The notes: a model not told the origin generated them from the letters alone. DNA of 64,000 nucleotides from Acidimicrobiales bacterium (GCA_030447445.1 JAUJOW010000002.1:160981-224980), one strand, 5' to 3'. Shown: positions 1 through 10,309, counted from the first letter of the stretch. A program made the numbers and translations.

Positions 1-1213
1 GGATGGCCACGACCAGCAGCCCGGCCACGACCCCGCCGGCGACGACGCCCCGCCACCCCGGTGGCAGGCGGCGGAGCGGTGACCGGCTCAGCTCCATGAT
101 CGCCACCGGCAGGAAGCCCAGCGAGACGCAGCTGACCCACGCGAAGTGGGTGGTGTCGGGACGCTGCACGGCCTGGGGCAGCAGGCCGACGGCGAAGGCG
201 CCCACCGTGAGCAGCACCCTGGCCCGGTGGGAGCGCGGTTGGCGGCGGACGGCCCGTCCGCCGACCACCGCCAACGTCACGGCGGCGACGATCACGAGGA
301 CGAACCAGAGGAACACCTGGTTCGACGTGGCCGGCGCCGGCAACGGCCAGGCCGGGGATCGCAGCACGCCGGCCCGTTGCAGGAAGCCGTCGAGCTCCCC
401 CCACGAGGGTGGCACCGGCAGCGACCGGCCCCCCCGGAGCTCGAACACGGGGTCGAGCAGCATGCCCTCCACGGAGGGTCTCACGCCGGCCATGGCCACG
501 TGGACCAGGTAGGGGGCGACGCCGAGGCCGACACCGGCCAACAGGCGGGCCACCCGGTCCCGGCTCTGGCCCCACACCATGGCCGTGCCGGCCAGTCCCA
601 CGGCCACCACCAGGTCGGGGCGGTAGAGGAGGGCCAGCCCGCCGAGCAGACCGGCCAGCAGGAGCCTCCTGCGGGCCGTCCCCGTGTCGTCGAGGCGACG
701 AGCGGACAGCCCGACGGCCAGGCCGGCGAGCCCGAGGGCCACGGCACCGTCCCAGGCCAGGGCGGTGAGCCCGATGGGGGGGATGATGACGACGAGCGCG
801 ATCAGGCCGCAGGCGGTGGCCACCCGTCGACCCCACGGCAGGGCGAGCGCGAAGACGCCGAACACGATGCCCGCCTGCTGGGCGAGGCCGACGAGGCGCT
901 CGGCGGCCAGCGAGGGTCCGAACACCTCGAACACCCCGGCCAGCACCCATACGCTGCCCGGTCCGTAGAGGTGGAGGAAGTCACGGTTGGGTACGTCGCC
1001 GGCGAGGAACCGCTCGGCGAACACCAGCATGAAGCCCTCCTCCATGGGCGGGCCCTGGTACCGCAGGAGGCCCCGCAGGGGGACGGCGAACGCCAACGCC
1101 ACCACGGCGGCAGCCGCCGCCGTGGCCCAGCGCGGCGACAGTGCCAGCCGGCGGGGGCCGACGGGGGGACGGTCGGTGTCGACCGTTGACTCCTCGGGCT
1201 CGGTCTGCACCAT
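1..1213 (-). CDS. GT-C family membrane glycosyltransferase-like protein, 3' end cut by window edge
   Basis: At least 404 residues are open from an ATG at 1213 to the window edge without a frameshift. After a short acidic N-terminus comes a hydrophobic segment (about residues 30-45), then a first outer loop with YQGPPMEEGFML (around residue 57) and HLYGPGSVW, then repeated hydrophobic segments. This layout, with acidic residues in the first loop, is that of polyprenyl-phosphate-sugar-dependent GT-C transferases (GT39-like); donor and acceptor cannot be read from the sequence. It is a clear paralogue of the broken gene at 5252-6971, which shares the EEGFMLVF and NRDFLHLYGPGS stretches. It diverges from the CFA-synthase-like gene across 157 bp. 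The C-terminus lies outside the window. Family is well supported, substrate unknown. Confidence 0.75.
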   Translation of the reverse strand, partial: MVQTEPEESTVDTDRPPVGPRRLALSPRWATAAAAAVVALAFAVPLRGLLRYQGPPMEEGFMLVFAERFLAGDVPNRDFLHLYGPGSVWVLAGVFEVFGPSLAAERLVGLAQQAGIVFGVFALALPWGRRVATACGLIALVVIIPPIGLTALAWDGAVALGLAGLAVGLSARRLDDTGTARRRLLLAGLLGGLALLYRPDLVVAVGLAGTAMVWGQSRDRVARLLAGVGLGVAPYLVHVAMAGVRPSVEGMLLDPVFELRGGRSLPVPPSWGELDGFLQRAGVLRSPAWPLPAPATSNQVFLWFVLVIVAAVTLAVVGGRAVRRQPRSHRARVLLTVGAFAVGLLPQAVQRPDTTHFAWVSCVSLGFLPVAIMELSRSPLRRLPPGWRGVVAGGVVAGLLVVAI

Positions 1214-1274
1214 GGACGAAGCGGTCTGCCGATCGCAGGCGGTGATCTCGCCGGTCCCGTCGCTTGGTCGCGCG

Positions 1275-1280
1275 TAGGGT
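1275..1280 (+). promoter_or_regulatory. Candidate -10 box for the CFA-synthase-like gene
   Basis: TAGGGT matches the TAnnnT -10 form seen before many genes here. It lies 90 nt before the ATG at 1371, so this message would have a leader, agreeing with the good ribosome site at 1361. No convincing -35 was identified. Confidence 0.35.
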
Positions 1281-1360
1281 TGGTCGGCGCTGTCAGGAGC
1301 ATAAGCAACCCGCCCCCGCCCGCCAGCCCGCCTTCGCCGCCGACCTTCGCGACGACGGAC

Positions 1361-1366
1361 AGGAGG
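1361..1366 (+). promoter_or_regulatory. Strong ribosome binding site AGGAGG
   Basis: A perfect AGGAGG sits 4 nt before the ATG at 1371. It fixes the start of the methyltransferase and contrasts with the leaderless arrangement of most neighbours. Confidence 0.7.
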
Positions 1367-1370
1367 ACCA

Positions 1371-2675
1371 ATGGCCGGATCCGATCGTCAGCCGAGCGCC
1401 ACCGGGGTGGCAGCGGTCCTCGCCCCCCTCGTCCACCGCCTTCTCGGCAACGACCCCCCTGTGGCCGTGCGGGCCTGGGACGGCTCGGTCCTCGGCCAAC
1501 CGGACGCGGCCACCACGTTGGTGCTGCGCTCTCCCGATGCCATCCGTCGACTGATGTACGCCCCCGGCGAGCTCGGCCTGGCCCGGGCCTACGTGGCTGG
1601 CGACCTCGACCTCGACGGCGACGTGTTCGACTTCCTGGCCGTGCGCGACGTCCTCGCCGGTCGCGACGAGCACCTCAGCGTGGGGCTCGGGCCCGGCGGG
1701 GTGCTCGAGGCTTGGCGGGTGGCCCGCCGACTGGCCCTGATCGGCCGTCCCCCGCCCCCGCCGGCGGAGGAGGCAAGGCTGCGGGGCAGGCTCCACTCCA
1801 AAGCCCGTGACGCTGCCGCCATCGCCCACCACTACGACGTCGACAACGACTTCTACCGCCTGTTGCTGGGCGACAGCCTGACCTACTCGTGCGCGTACTG
1901 GTCCCCCTCCGCGTCGAACCTCGAGGAGGCCCAGGCGGCGAAGCACGAGCTGGTCTGCACCAAGCTGGGCCTGCGCCCGGGCATGCGGCTGCTCGACGTG
2001 GGCTGCGGCTGGGGCGGCATGGTCCTCCACGCCGCCCGCCACCACGGCGTCGAAGCGGTCGGGGTCACGGTGTCTCGCCGCCAACGGGCGCTGGCCGAGA
2101 AGCGGGTGGCCGAGGCGGGGATGGCCGACCGGGTTCAGATCCGCTTCCAGGACTACCGGGACGTCGGCGACGGTCCCTACGACGCCATCGCCAGCATCGG
2201 CATGTTCGAGCACGTCGGCACCGAGGGGGTCGAGGCCTACTTCACCGGCCTGCACGCCCAGCTTCGCCACGGGGGCCGATTGCTGAACCACGCCATCTCC
2301 CGCCCGCCCGGGCCCGCCGCTGTCGACCCCCGGTCGTTCATCGGCCGCTACGTCTTCCCCGACGGCGCGCTCCACGAGGTGGGCAGCGTGGTCACGGCCA
2401 TGCAGGAGCACGGCTTCGAGGTGCGTGACGTGGAGTCGCTCCGCGAGCACTACGCCCGCACCCTTCGGGTATGGGTGGCCAACCTCGAGGCCGGCTGGGA
2501 CCAGGCCGTGAAGCTGGTCGGGGCACCGCGGGCCCGGGTCTGGCGCCTCTACCTGGCGGCGTCAGCGGTGAACTTCGAGCACGGCCGCACCAGCATCCAC
2601 CAGGTGCTGGCGGTGAAGCCGCACCCCGACGGGCGCAGCGAGATGCCCCTGCACCGGCCTCCCGGACCGGCCTGA
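1371..2675 (+). CDS. Cyclopropane-fatty-acyl-phospholipid synthase family SAM methyltransferase
   Basis: A 434-residue protein of the CFA/CMAS family, which transfers a methylene or methyl from S-adenosylmethionine to unsaturated acyl chains of membrane lipids at the inner leaflet. The N-terminal ~140 residues carry the lipid-binding part typical of bacterial CFA synthases (LMYAPGELGLARAYVAGDL). HHYDVDNDFYRLLLG and LTYSCAYW lead into the SAM site LLDVGCGWGGM (about residue 206). The signatures GVTVSRRQ, IASIGMFEHVG and the C-terminal RVWRLYLAASAVNFEHG follow. Length fits the actinobacterial members. The start is set by AGGAGG at 1361. It stands alone between divergent and convergent membrane genes. 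It could make cyclopropane or branched methyl chains; the sequence cannot tell which. Confidence 0.9.
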   Translation: MAGSDRQPSATGVAAVLAPLVHRLLGNDPPVAVRAWDGSVLGQPDAATTLVLRSPDAIRRLMYAPGELGLARAYVAGDLDLDGDVFDFLAVRDVLAGRDEHLSVGLGPGGVLEAWRVARRLALIGRPPPPPAEEARLRGRLHSKARDAAAIAHHYDVDNDFYRLLLGDSLTYSCAYWSPSASNLEEAQAAKHELVCTKLGLRPGMRLLDVGCGWGGMVLHAARHHGVEAVGVTVSRRQRALAEKRVAEAGMADRVQIRFQDYRDVGDGPYDAIASIGMFEHVGTEGVEAYFTGLHAQLRHGGRLLNHAISRPPGPAAVDPRSFIGRYVFPDGALHEVGSVVTAMQEHGFEVRDVESLREHYARTLRVWVANLEAGWDQAVKLVGAPRARVWRLYLAASAVNFEHGRTSIHQVLAVKPHPDGRSEMPLHRPPGPA

Positions 2676-2691
2676 TCAGCGTCCCCGGCCC

Positions 2692-5144
2692 TCAGCCGAC
2701 CGGCACCGGCTCCGGGGTCGCCGCGGCGCGCTCGGGGCCATCGCCGGCAGCCGCCTCGGCCGTCGACGACGAACGGGCGATGACGGCAATGGAGGCGAGG
2801 GCCAGCACGTAGGCCAGCACACCGGCCGTGAAGGCGGCCGTGATGCCGAGGAACAGGGCGAGGACGATGGCGAACACCGATGCGCACACCGACGTTGCCC
2901 CGTTGATCCCCCAGAGGAAGGCCGTGGGCGTGCCGGACCGGGCGGCGGCGGCGCGCATCCCGATGGAGAAGGGCATGCCCATGACGAGCCCGAGCGGCAT
3001 CATCACGGCGACGGCGACGGCGATCCGGACCGGGGTGGTGGCACCGTCCATGCCGTGGATCACCCGGGGGGTGAGCCAACCCACCACGGCCACGACGACC
3101 ACCAGGGCGACGAGCGGGGCGACGAGCGATCGGCGCCGCTCGGCGCCGACGAAGCGCTCGGTCAGCATGCTGCCGATGCCGCTGAACAACAGGACCGAGA
3201 ACAAGGACACGCTCAGCCCGTAGGTCGGGTGGCCGAGGAAGATGCTGAGCCGTTGGAGCTGGGCGATCTCGATGAGCAGGAAGCCGAGGCCGATGCCCGC
3301 GAAGTAGGTGTAGAAGGGCACAACGCCGCGTTGGAGCAGCGCCTTGCGGCCGGTGCGCCGGGCGACGATCAACGGCAGCGCGATGCACACCGCGGCCAGG
3401 CCAAGCACGGTCAGGGCCAGGATGGCGAGCACCAGGACGGGCCGGGTCACCACGCTGTCGTTCAGCAGCCGCCGGCTGAACAGCGTGTCCTCGTCGGCCA
3501 TCTGGAAGAAGAACGGCCGGTTGTCGTTCGGGGGCGAGAGGTCCTCGGCGAACCCCTCGAGCGCGGCGTCGGGGCCGCCGGGAGCGGCGATCTCGGCGAA
3601 ACGGGGGTCGATGGACTCGTGCCGGGTGAGGACGGGGGTGAAGTCGAGCCGCTCCGCCTGGTCGCCCAGCTCCGCCACGTCGACGTCGGACAGGGGCGTC
3701 TCGCTCACGAGCAGCGTGGAGATGAGGTTGCCGTAGAAGCCGGGGGGGCCGTGGTAGATGACCATGTGGTCCCGCGGGTTGGCCACCCCCCGCTCGGTGA
3801 GGGCCTCGGCGGCGAGCCCGGCGGTGCGGTAGGTCTCGATCGGGGCGTCCTGGCCCACGGTGCGGAACCAGCGCGACACCGAGAGCATGCCGCCGGGCTT
3901 CAGCCGGTCGAAGAAGACGTCGAAGGCCTCGGTGGTGTAGAGGGTGTTCTCGCTGAGGGCGAAGGCGCCAGCGGAGGTGGCCGCCCACGTGTCGATCAGC
4001 GAGATCTGGATGATGTCGTAGTGCTCGTCGGTACGGGCCAGGTAGCTGCGGGCCTCGTCGTTCACGAACGTCACCCGCGGGTCCCGGTCGAGGTGGCCGG
4101 TGTAGTCGCCGTAGACGTTGTTGGTGACGTCGAGGATGTCACCGTTGATCTCGACCCCGGTGACCGAGCGCTGTTCGAACTCCAGCGCCGACAGGACGTC
4201 GCGCCCGCCCCCGACCCCGATGACGAGCACGTCGGCGTCCTTGCGCACGTGGTGGGCGAGGTTGGTGATGTCGGCCCGGAGGAAGTCGCTCTCGTCGGGA
4301 TCACCGGTGTAGCGGATCAGCCCCGTGCCGGCGGTGCTGTCGATGAGCATGCCGAGCTGCCCGTCGGTGGCCGGGTCGCCGTCGACGGTGAGGCGGGAGA
4401 AGGCGTTCCACCGCTCGAAGTCGTGGGCCTGCTCGCGGTTCTCCTTGGTCCAGAGGACCCGCACGAGCGGCCGCCCATCGGCCTGCAGGTTGGCGTTGAC
4501 CAGCGCGAAGGCGACGAGCCCGACCACCGCCACGGCGCCGATGGCGAGGGCGCCGGTTGCCGACGTCGGCGGCGAGGACGAGGGCCGCCACCCCGGCCAC
4601 CGCACCGATGAGGAGCACGAGGCTGGGGCCGTCGATCCAGGAGAACAGGACCACGAGGAGGACGCATCCGAGGGCGGCGCCGACGAGGTCGGCGGCGTAG
4701 AGGCGGTTCACCCGGGTCGGGAAGCGGGTGAGCGCCAAGCAGACCACGATCCCGCTGAACACGAACGGGACCGAGATGACCACACAGGTGGCCACCACCG
4801 AGAGCAACCCCGACAGTCATGCGGGGCGTGAAGGGGATGTTCAGCTGGATGAGGAAGCACACCACCACCGAGACGCTGAACAGGGCCGAGTAGACCCACA
4901 GGTGGCGACGCACGTCGGCCTCACGGAAGCGGCCCGGGGAGAGGTGCACGACCAGGGCGCCGACGGTCAGGCCGAACAGGGCCACCGAGATGGCGAGGAA
5001 GGCGAAGTGGTACCACATGCTCACGCTGAAGATGCGGGTCAGCGCGATCTCGTACATCAGCGTGGACAGCGTGACCAGGAACAGCCCGAGGTAGGTCCCC
5101 CGCCGCGGCTGCACGGAAGGAGGTGCGGTGGCCACTGCGGTCAC
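2692..5144 (-). pseudogene. Membrane protein with spermidine-synthase-like core (frameshifted)
   Basis: About 817 residues can be rebuilt from a GTG at 5144, but the frame changes near 4810 and again near 4560. The N-terminus has several membrane segments (YLGLFLVTLSTLMYEIALTR opens the first). A soluble Rossmann domain follows with DVLVIGVGGGRDVLSAL (about residue 305), GVEINGDILDV and DEARSYLARTDEHYDIIQI, the signature of spermidine-synthase-like methyltransferase folds. The C-terminal third is again multi-spanning (GIGLGFLLIEIAQLQRLSIF). Such fusions of a SpdSyn-like domain with membrane helices are common in bacteria but their substrate is unknown; true polyamine synthesis is unlikely. 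It has relatives at 17575 and 20054. No catalytic block is missing, so a sequence error is as possible as real decay. Confidence 0.75.
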
Positions 5145-5251
5145 GGGCGTCCTGCTTTCGAGGGAACGTGCAAGTGGGAAGCAACGCCCGGCGGGTCCCC
5201 CCGGGCCGTCTCAGACGTTAGCAGCGGCTGCCGTGTGACCCACGACCCACA

Positions 5252-6971
5252 TCACCGACAGCGGCGGTAGAGAGCGACGAAGTCGCCGTAGTCGCGAACA
5301 AGGCAGTAGCGCCGCTCCACCACCTCGTTGGGCTCGTCGGAGCCGGCCTCCTCGAGTCGTTGGGCTCGTCCCAGGCGTCCCAGATGTTGCTGGCCACGAA
5401 GAAGTCGGCTCGGGCCAGCTCGGCCAGCCCCGAGTCATCGCTGTTGGCGACACCAGGATCCATCTCCACGTAAGCCGTGCCCGGTCGCTGCTCGGGCAGC
5501 AGGAAGTACAGGTAGGCGTCGCTGTAGTGGGTGTAGCGCAGGTCGGCGGGGCCGACGATGACCCGGTCTCCAGGGTCGGCCAGCCGCTCGACGTCGTCGA
5601 TCACCGCTTGCAGCTCGGCGATGGCGGGACCGTCCCCGAGCCAGAAGTTCCGGCCATCGTTGTTCACGGCGGCCCGGTCGGCGTCCTTGCCGAAGGACTG
5701 GCGGGTGAACTCGACGTAGTAGCGGGTGGTGAAGAAGGGGATGAAGGTGACGAGGGCAGCCAGGACCAGCCCGCCGGCGACGACGGCCCGGGTGCCCGAC
5801 GTGACCGACCGCAGCGGCCGGCCCAGCGCCTCGTGGACGGCCACCGGGAGGAACCCGAGGACGACCACGCTCACCCAGCCGAGGTGCGTGGGATCCGGCG
5901 CTGGAGCGCCTGGGGCAGGAGACCGAGACCGAGTAGCCCGACGCACAGCAGCGTGCGAGCGCGGGCCGAAGAGCGGTCCCGACGGACCCGGGTCGCACCC
6001 ACGCCGACCACGAAGACGGCGCTGGCCAGGAGACCGAAGAACCAGATGAACAGCTGCACCCGCTCATCGAGGTGGGGCAGCGGCCAGGGCGGACCGATGA
6101 GCCGGGCCACCTTGTGGAGGGCTCCGTCGAAGGTGTCGAGGATGGCGGCGCCGGCAGCGTCCGCCCGCCCCGAAGCTTGAACACCGGGTCGACCAGCATG
6201 CCCTGGACGACGTTGCCCGGTCCGGCGGTGACCAGGTGGATCAGGTAGGGCGCCAGCCCGACCGCAACACCGGCGAGGAGCGGCCGCCGGCCGACTCGGC
6301 CGACGCTCCAGGCCAGTGCTCCGTAGCCGAGACCGACGGCGACGATCAGGTCAGGCCGGAAGAGGAGGGCCAGGCCGGCGAGGAGGCCGCCGAACAGAAG
6401 CCCTCACACGGGGGCTCCGGCTCCGCAGTCGGGGGTCCACGGGGGCAGAGCCCCCGTGAGGCGACGGCCAGGCCGGCCACGGCGAGGGCGATGGCCCCGT
6501 TCCAGGCCATGGCCGCCAGCCCCACCGGGAACAGGGTGATGAGCACGGCCACCAGCCCGACGGCGGTGGCGATGCGACGCCCCCAGGGCAGGGCGAGGGC
6601 GAACAGGCCGAAGATCACACCGAGGTGCTGCACGAGCCCCATCACCCGCTCGGTGGCGAGCGACACGCCGAACAGCTCATAGGCGCCGGCCAACAGCCAC
6701 AAGCTGCCGGGCCCGTACAGGTGGAGGAAGTCACGGTTCGGCACCTGGCCCTCGAGCACCAGCTCGGGGAAGACGAGCATGAAGCCCTCTTCCATGGGAG
6801 CGCCCTGATGGCGGAACAGCTCTCGCAGGGGAGGGCCACGGCCAGCGCCACGATGGCCACAGCAACCACCGTCCGCCAGGGGTGGTCCCGGCCGCCCGCC
6901 CCCGATCGGGTCGCGCCGGTGCGGTGATCTTCGGTGCGGTGGTCTTCGGTGGGGGTTTCGGTGCTCACCAT
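5252..6971 (-). pseudogene. Broken GT-C glycosyltransferase-like gene, paralogue of the gene at the window start
   Basis: The remains of a ~570-residue GT-C protein can be followed from an ATG at 6971 (MVSTETP) to a TGA at 5252 by changing frame at least four times. One break, near 6832, is a GGGG run where the paralogue-like reading needs five. Others lie around 6190, 5900-6070 and 5350. Near 6402-6463 a GC-rich palindromic stretch sits inside the frame. Recognisable pieces are MEEGFMLVF, NRDFLHLYGPGSLW, LPWGRRIATAVGL, FKLRGGRTLP and a C-terminal globular part ending in RDYGDFVALYRRCR. It is collinear with the intact gene at 1-1213. So many breaks make function unlikely unless most are sequence errors. 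Confidence 0.75.
6402..6463. repeat. Palindromic GC-rich element inside a broken GT-C gene
   Basis: A perfect 9-bp stem with a 3-nt loop (CACGGGGGC / GCCCCCGTG, 6438-6458) lies in a ~60-bp stretch with a second half-palindrome (CCTCACACGGGGGC at its left edge). The paralogue at 1-1213 has an ordinary linker here, so the stretch looks inserted into the coding region, like a REP-type element. Confidence 0.45.
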
Positions 6972-7141
6972 GGCTGGTCCTCGGCCGCCCACGCTCGACT
7001 GCTCCACACCGCTGCGGCTCGGGCCACGTCGGGCCGGCACGCTCGGGTCGCTCTTCGCCGACCCTAGTGGCGCTGGCCGCCGACGTCGGACCGGGCGGTC
7101 GAGTCTCCCGCCGGCGCGACGATCCCGTTCTCGCCGACCGG

Positions 7142-7147
7142 TACGTT
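7142..7147 (+). promoter_or_regulatory. Candidate -10 box upstream of the acyltransferase remnant
   Basis: TACGTT, 23 nt before the ATG at 7171, with AAGGA at 7161-7165 as ribosome site. It lies in the 199-bp divergent region shared with the broken GT-C gene. Confidence 0.35.
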
Positions 7148-7170
7148 GGCCGGTCGAAGAAAGGACGGCC

Positions 7171-8226
7171 ATGGCCCAGGCGGTGCGCACCGCCCCCGCT
7201 GCGGAGCCGGCGTCTCCCCGGGCCGGCGGTGAGGTCCACCTTCCCTACATGCCAGCGCTGGACGGTCTGCGGGGGCTGGCCGTGGCTGGTGCTGCTCTCC
7301 ACGCTGGCCACCTCGTCGGCGGCTACGTCGGCGTCGATCTGTTCTTCGTCCTGTCCGGGTTCCTCATCACCTCACCGCCGGTGACCGAGGGCCGCACGGC
7401 GGGCGGCATCGACCTGGTCCGCTTCTGGGCTCGCCGAGCCCGGCGCCTGCTGCCCGCGCTGGCCGGGGTGATGGTGGCGGTGGTGGCCTACGCCTGGCTG
7501 CTGGCCGAACCGGTCGAGCTGGCCCGCATCCGGGCCGGTGGCCTGGCCACCCTCGCCTACGTGGCCAACTGGCGAGCTGTCGTGGCCGAACAGGACTACT
7601 TCGACCTCTTCGTCTCACCGTCGCCGCTCCAGCTGCGCCCGGACCCTCCCATCGCCGTGTTCAACGCCGCTCCGCCGGGCTGCACGTTCCCGGGTGGGGC
7701 GACTCGGAGCCGCAGCAGCGACGGCACCGTCCATGCCGACCCGCGCCTGGACTGCCAGGAGCGGTGGGAGCGCGACCTCGCTGCGTTCGACCCCCACCGT
7801 CGTCGTCCTCGCTCTTGGCGACCCCGGCGACGGTGAGCTCGAGTACCGAGGGAATGGCTCCACCCCTGCACGGAGGCCTACGACCAGTGGTACCGGCGAG
7901 GTTTGCAGCGGGCCATCGACGTGCTCGGAGCGGACGGCGCCACGGTGGCCATCGTGACGCCCGCCTATGCCCGCAGCTTCACCTCCGACCTCCACTATGA
8001 GCGCGCGGACTGCGTCAACGCCATCAACCGCAGCGTCGCCGCTGAACGTCCCGAGGCCACCCTGGTCGATGTCGCCCGCCACGTCTGTCCCTCCACGCCG
8101 TCGAGCTGCCGAGACCGCATCGGCGACGTCGAGTTGCGACCGGATGGGGTGCACTACCGCGACGAGGGGGCCCGTCTCGGGTCGGCTTGCATCCCCCGCG
8201 ATTTCCGCTCGCAAGGCTCCGCCTAG
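7171..8226 (+). pseudogene. OafA-type acyltransferase-3 / SGNH fusion with large internal deletion
   Basis: The first ~150 residues are the start of an acyltransferase-3 membrane protein: PALDGLRGLAV, GGYVGVDLFFVLSGFLIT and the basic WARRARRLLPAL helix. After DYFDLFVS (about 7610) the sequence jumps to the C-terminal SGNH hydrolase-like domain. That domain is spread over three frames (VVVLALGD, AYDQWYRRGLQRAIDVLG) and ends with ERADCVNAINR, VARHVCP and the catalytic-type LRPDGVHYRDEGARL. Full OafA-SGNH proteins have 600-700 residues; some 300, including most membrane helices and the first SGNH block, are missing here. Family members transfer acyl groups to surface sugars; this copy cannot. 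The start ATG follows AAGGA. Confidence 0.8.
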
Positions 8227-8260
8227 GATGCGGTGCCCTAGCCACAAGATCCCGGTTGGG

Positions 8261-8266
8261 TAGGGT
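8261..8266 (+). promoter_or_regulatory. -10 box of a leaderless promoter
   Basis: TAGGGT followed by 7 nt and the ATG at 8274, the spacing expected for a transcript that begins at the start codon. It would drive the operon 8274-17479. Confidence 0.5.
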
Positions 8267-8273
8267 GGCGGCG

Positions 8274-10202
8274 ATGCCCCCGCCCACGAACCTCTTGCGG
8301 CGCGGCGCGAGTGTGGACCTCGACGGTGGGGCCGCCGGCACCTCAGCGACACGGGCACCGGACGAAGCTCCGATCGAGCGGCGGGACCGCCGATGGCCCG
8401 ACGCCGGAGCCGTCGTCGTGCTCGTGCTCCTCGGGCTGCTGGCCATCCCGCTGATCGTGGCGCTGGTGGCCCTCCGCCACCCCAGGTGGTACCCGCTCAG
8501 CGACATCGCCCAGACCGAGCTTCGAGTGCGCGACGTCTGGAGCTCCCACCCGCCCCTCATCGGCCTCGGGGGGCGGATCGGCGCTGTCGGAGCCGACCAG
8601 GGCAGCCACCCTGGCCCGCTGAGCTTCTGGGCCCTCTGGCCGCTCTACCAGGTCTTCGGAGGCGGCGCCTGGGCCCTCAAGGCGGCGACGGCAGCGTTGA
8701 ACGTGATGGCCATGGGCTCGGTCCTGTGGCTGGCGCTTCGACGGGGCGGGGTCGCGCTCGCCCTCGGCGTCGGCGCCGCCACCGCCGTGCTCACCCACTC
8801 CTTCGGCGCCGCCGCGTTGACCGAGCCCTGGCTCCCCTACCTCTCGATGGTGTGGTGGGTCGTCTTCCTCCTGGCGGTGTGGTCGTTGCTCTGCGAGGAC
8901 ATGTCCGTGCTGCCACTGGCCGTCTTCGCCGGCTCGCTCTGCGTGCAGACACACATCTCCTATGTCGCCCTGGTGGTCGGGTTGGGAGCGCTGGGGCTCG
9001 CCGCCGTGCTTCGCAGCCTGCTCGCTCAACGGCGGGACCCCGATCTTCGGCGCCGCACGATCCGGTGGTCCCTCATCGGCGTCGGGACGGGCGTGGTGCT
9101 CTGGCTCCCGCCGATCATCGAACAGGTCACCAACCGCCCGGGCAACCTCGCCACGATCTACCACCACTTCAGCGACCCGCCCGAGGACCACCTCGGCGTC
9201 GCCAAAGGCATCGAGCACTTGCTGATCCACCTCAACCCGTGGACGCTCCTCACCGAAGAGGTGGCGGCGAACCGGTTCATCGTCGGCTCGACCGTTCCCG
9301 GCATGGTGCTCCTCGCCGCCTGGGCCGTCTCGGTGGTCGTCGCCTGGCGGCTGCGGCACCGAGCACTGGTGCGCCTCCACGGCCTGGCGGCGGCGGCTCT
9401 CGCGCTGGCCGTCGTCTCGATGAGCCGGATCTTCGGACCGGCGTGGTACTACCTGACGCTCTGGGGCTGGGGGATCAGCGCCCTGATCATGGTGGCCGTC
9501 GGCTGGACCCTGTGTACGACCGTCGAACGGACGGTGGACGGTCCCCGCCACCAGCGGTTGGCCGTCACCGGGGCGGTGGGCATGCTCGGCGTCGTCGTCC
9601 TGTCCACCCTCTCGTTCTCCCTGGACGCCGCCCACGCCGAGGTGAGCCAGCCGGAGCTCTCGGCCACCATGGACGTGCTCGTACCCCAGACCCTCGACGG
9701 GCTCGACGATCCCGCCACGCCCGGCGGCGGTCGCCGTCCCTACCTCCTCACCTGGGCGGACCCAGCCTTCGGCGGGGCCCGGGGGTTCGGCCTGTTCAAC
9801 GAGCTGGACCGCCACGGGATCGAGGTCGGCGCGGTGGAGTACTGGCAGGCGGTGGTGACCCGTGCTCGGGTGATCGAGCCGGAGGAGGCGACGGCGGAGG
9901 TGCACCTTTCCGTCGGCGCTGACATCGCAGCCTGGCAGGCCAAGCCGGGCACCCGTCGCGTGGCCTACGTCGATCCGGCCAGCCCGGAGGAACGGGCCGA
10001 GTACGAGCGGCTCCGCCTCCTGGTGATCGACGAGCTCTTGTCGGAGGGGCGGCCTGAACTGGTGCGCAGCGTCGACCAGAACCCGTTCGTCCTCCAGTCG
10101 GACATGACCCTCTCCCGGACGTTGCGCGACCGGGTGCGCCGCATGATCTCCTTCGGCCAGCCGGCGGCCGTGTTCGTCGCGCCGGTCGATCTCGCCGGTT
10201 GA
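8274..10202 (+). CDS. GT-C family membrane glycosyltransferase-like protein (642 aa)
   Basis: An intact 642-residue multi-spanning protein. A hydrophobic helix at about residues 45-65 is followed by an outer loop with WYPLSDIAQTELRVRDV, SSHPPLIGLGGRIG and QGSHPGPLSFWALWP. At least eight more helices and a ~170-residue soluble C-terminus follow. This matches an actinobacterial family of GT-C transferases that use lipid-linked sugars on the outer face; donor and acceptor are unknown. The same family is present, intact, at 15497, 35413 and 47799, and as split remains at 30844 and 35162. The ATG at 8274 was chosen because a TAGGGT box lies just upstream and because the paralogues begin at a similar distance before the first helix. 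First gene of a long plus-strand operon. Confidence 0.75.
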   Translation: MPPPTNLLRRGASVDLDGGAAGTSATRAPDEAPIERRDRRWPDAGAVVVLVLLGLLAIPLIVALVALRHPRWYPLSDIAQTELRVRDVWSSHPPLIGLGGRIGAVGADQGSHPGPLSFWALWPLYQVFGGGAWALKAATAALNVMAMGSVLWLALRRGGVALALGVGAATAVLTHSFGAAALTEPWLPYLSMVWWVVFLLAVWSLLCEDMSVLPLAVFAGSLCVQTHISYVALVVGLGALGLAAVLRSLLAQRRDPDLRRRTIRWSLIGVGTGVVLWLPPIIEQVTNRPGNLATIYHHFSDPPEDHLGVAKGIEHLLIHLNPWTLLTEEVAANRFIVGSTVPGMVLLAAWAVSVVVAWRLRHRALVRLHGLAAAALALAVVSMSRIFGPAWYYLTLWGWGISALIMVAVGWTLCTTVERTVDGPRHQRLAVTGAVGMLGVVVLSTLSFSLDAAHAEVSQPELSATMDVLVPQTLDGLDDPATPGGGRRPYLLTWADPAFGGARGFGLFNELDRHGIEVGAVEYWQAVVTRARVIEPEEATAEVHLSVGADIAAWQAKPGTRRVAYVDPASPEERAEYERLRLLVIDELLSEGRPELVRSVDQNPFVLQSDMTLSRTLRDRVRRMISFGQPAAVFVAPVDLAG

Positions 10203-10303
10203 CGAGCAGTGGCAACGGCTCGAGTTGAACCGGGACCGGGCATGACATGACCGCTCGGACGGGCAGCTCGAGGCCATGAATCGCACCCCTGGGGGTGTGG
10301 GCC

Positions 10304-10309
10304 TAGGCT
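10304..10309 (+). promoter_or_regulatory. -10 box of a leaderless promoter
   Basis: TAGGCT, then 8 nt, then the ATG at 10318. It gives the small protein and GMC oxidoreductase their own start of transcription inside the operon. Confidence 0.5.

Noticed and set aside
1293..2450. A 385-codon minus-strand frame opposite the CFA-synthase-like gene
   Set aside because: The plus-strand protein has full family motifs and a strong ribosome site; this frame has neither.
3055..4611. A 518-codon plus-strand frame opposite the spermidine-synthase-like gene
   Set aside because: Its Gly/Asp/Val/Glu-rich product is the usual antisense reading of hydrophobic and Rossmann coding sequence; no motif supports it.
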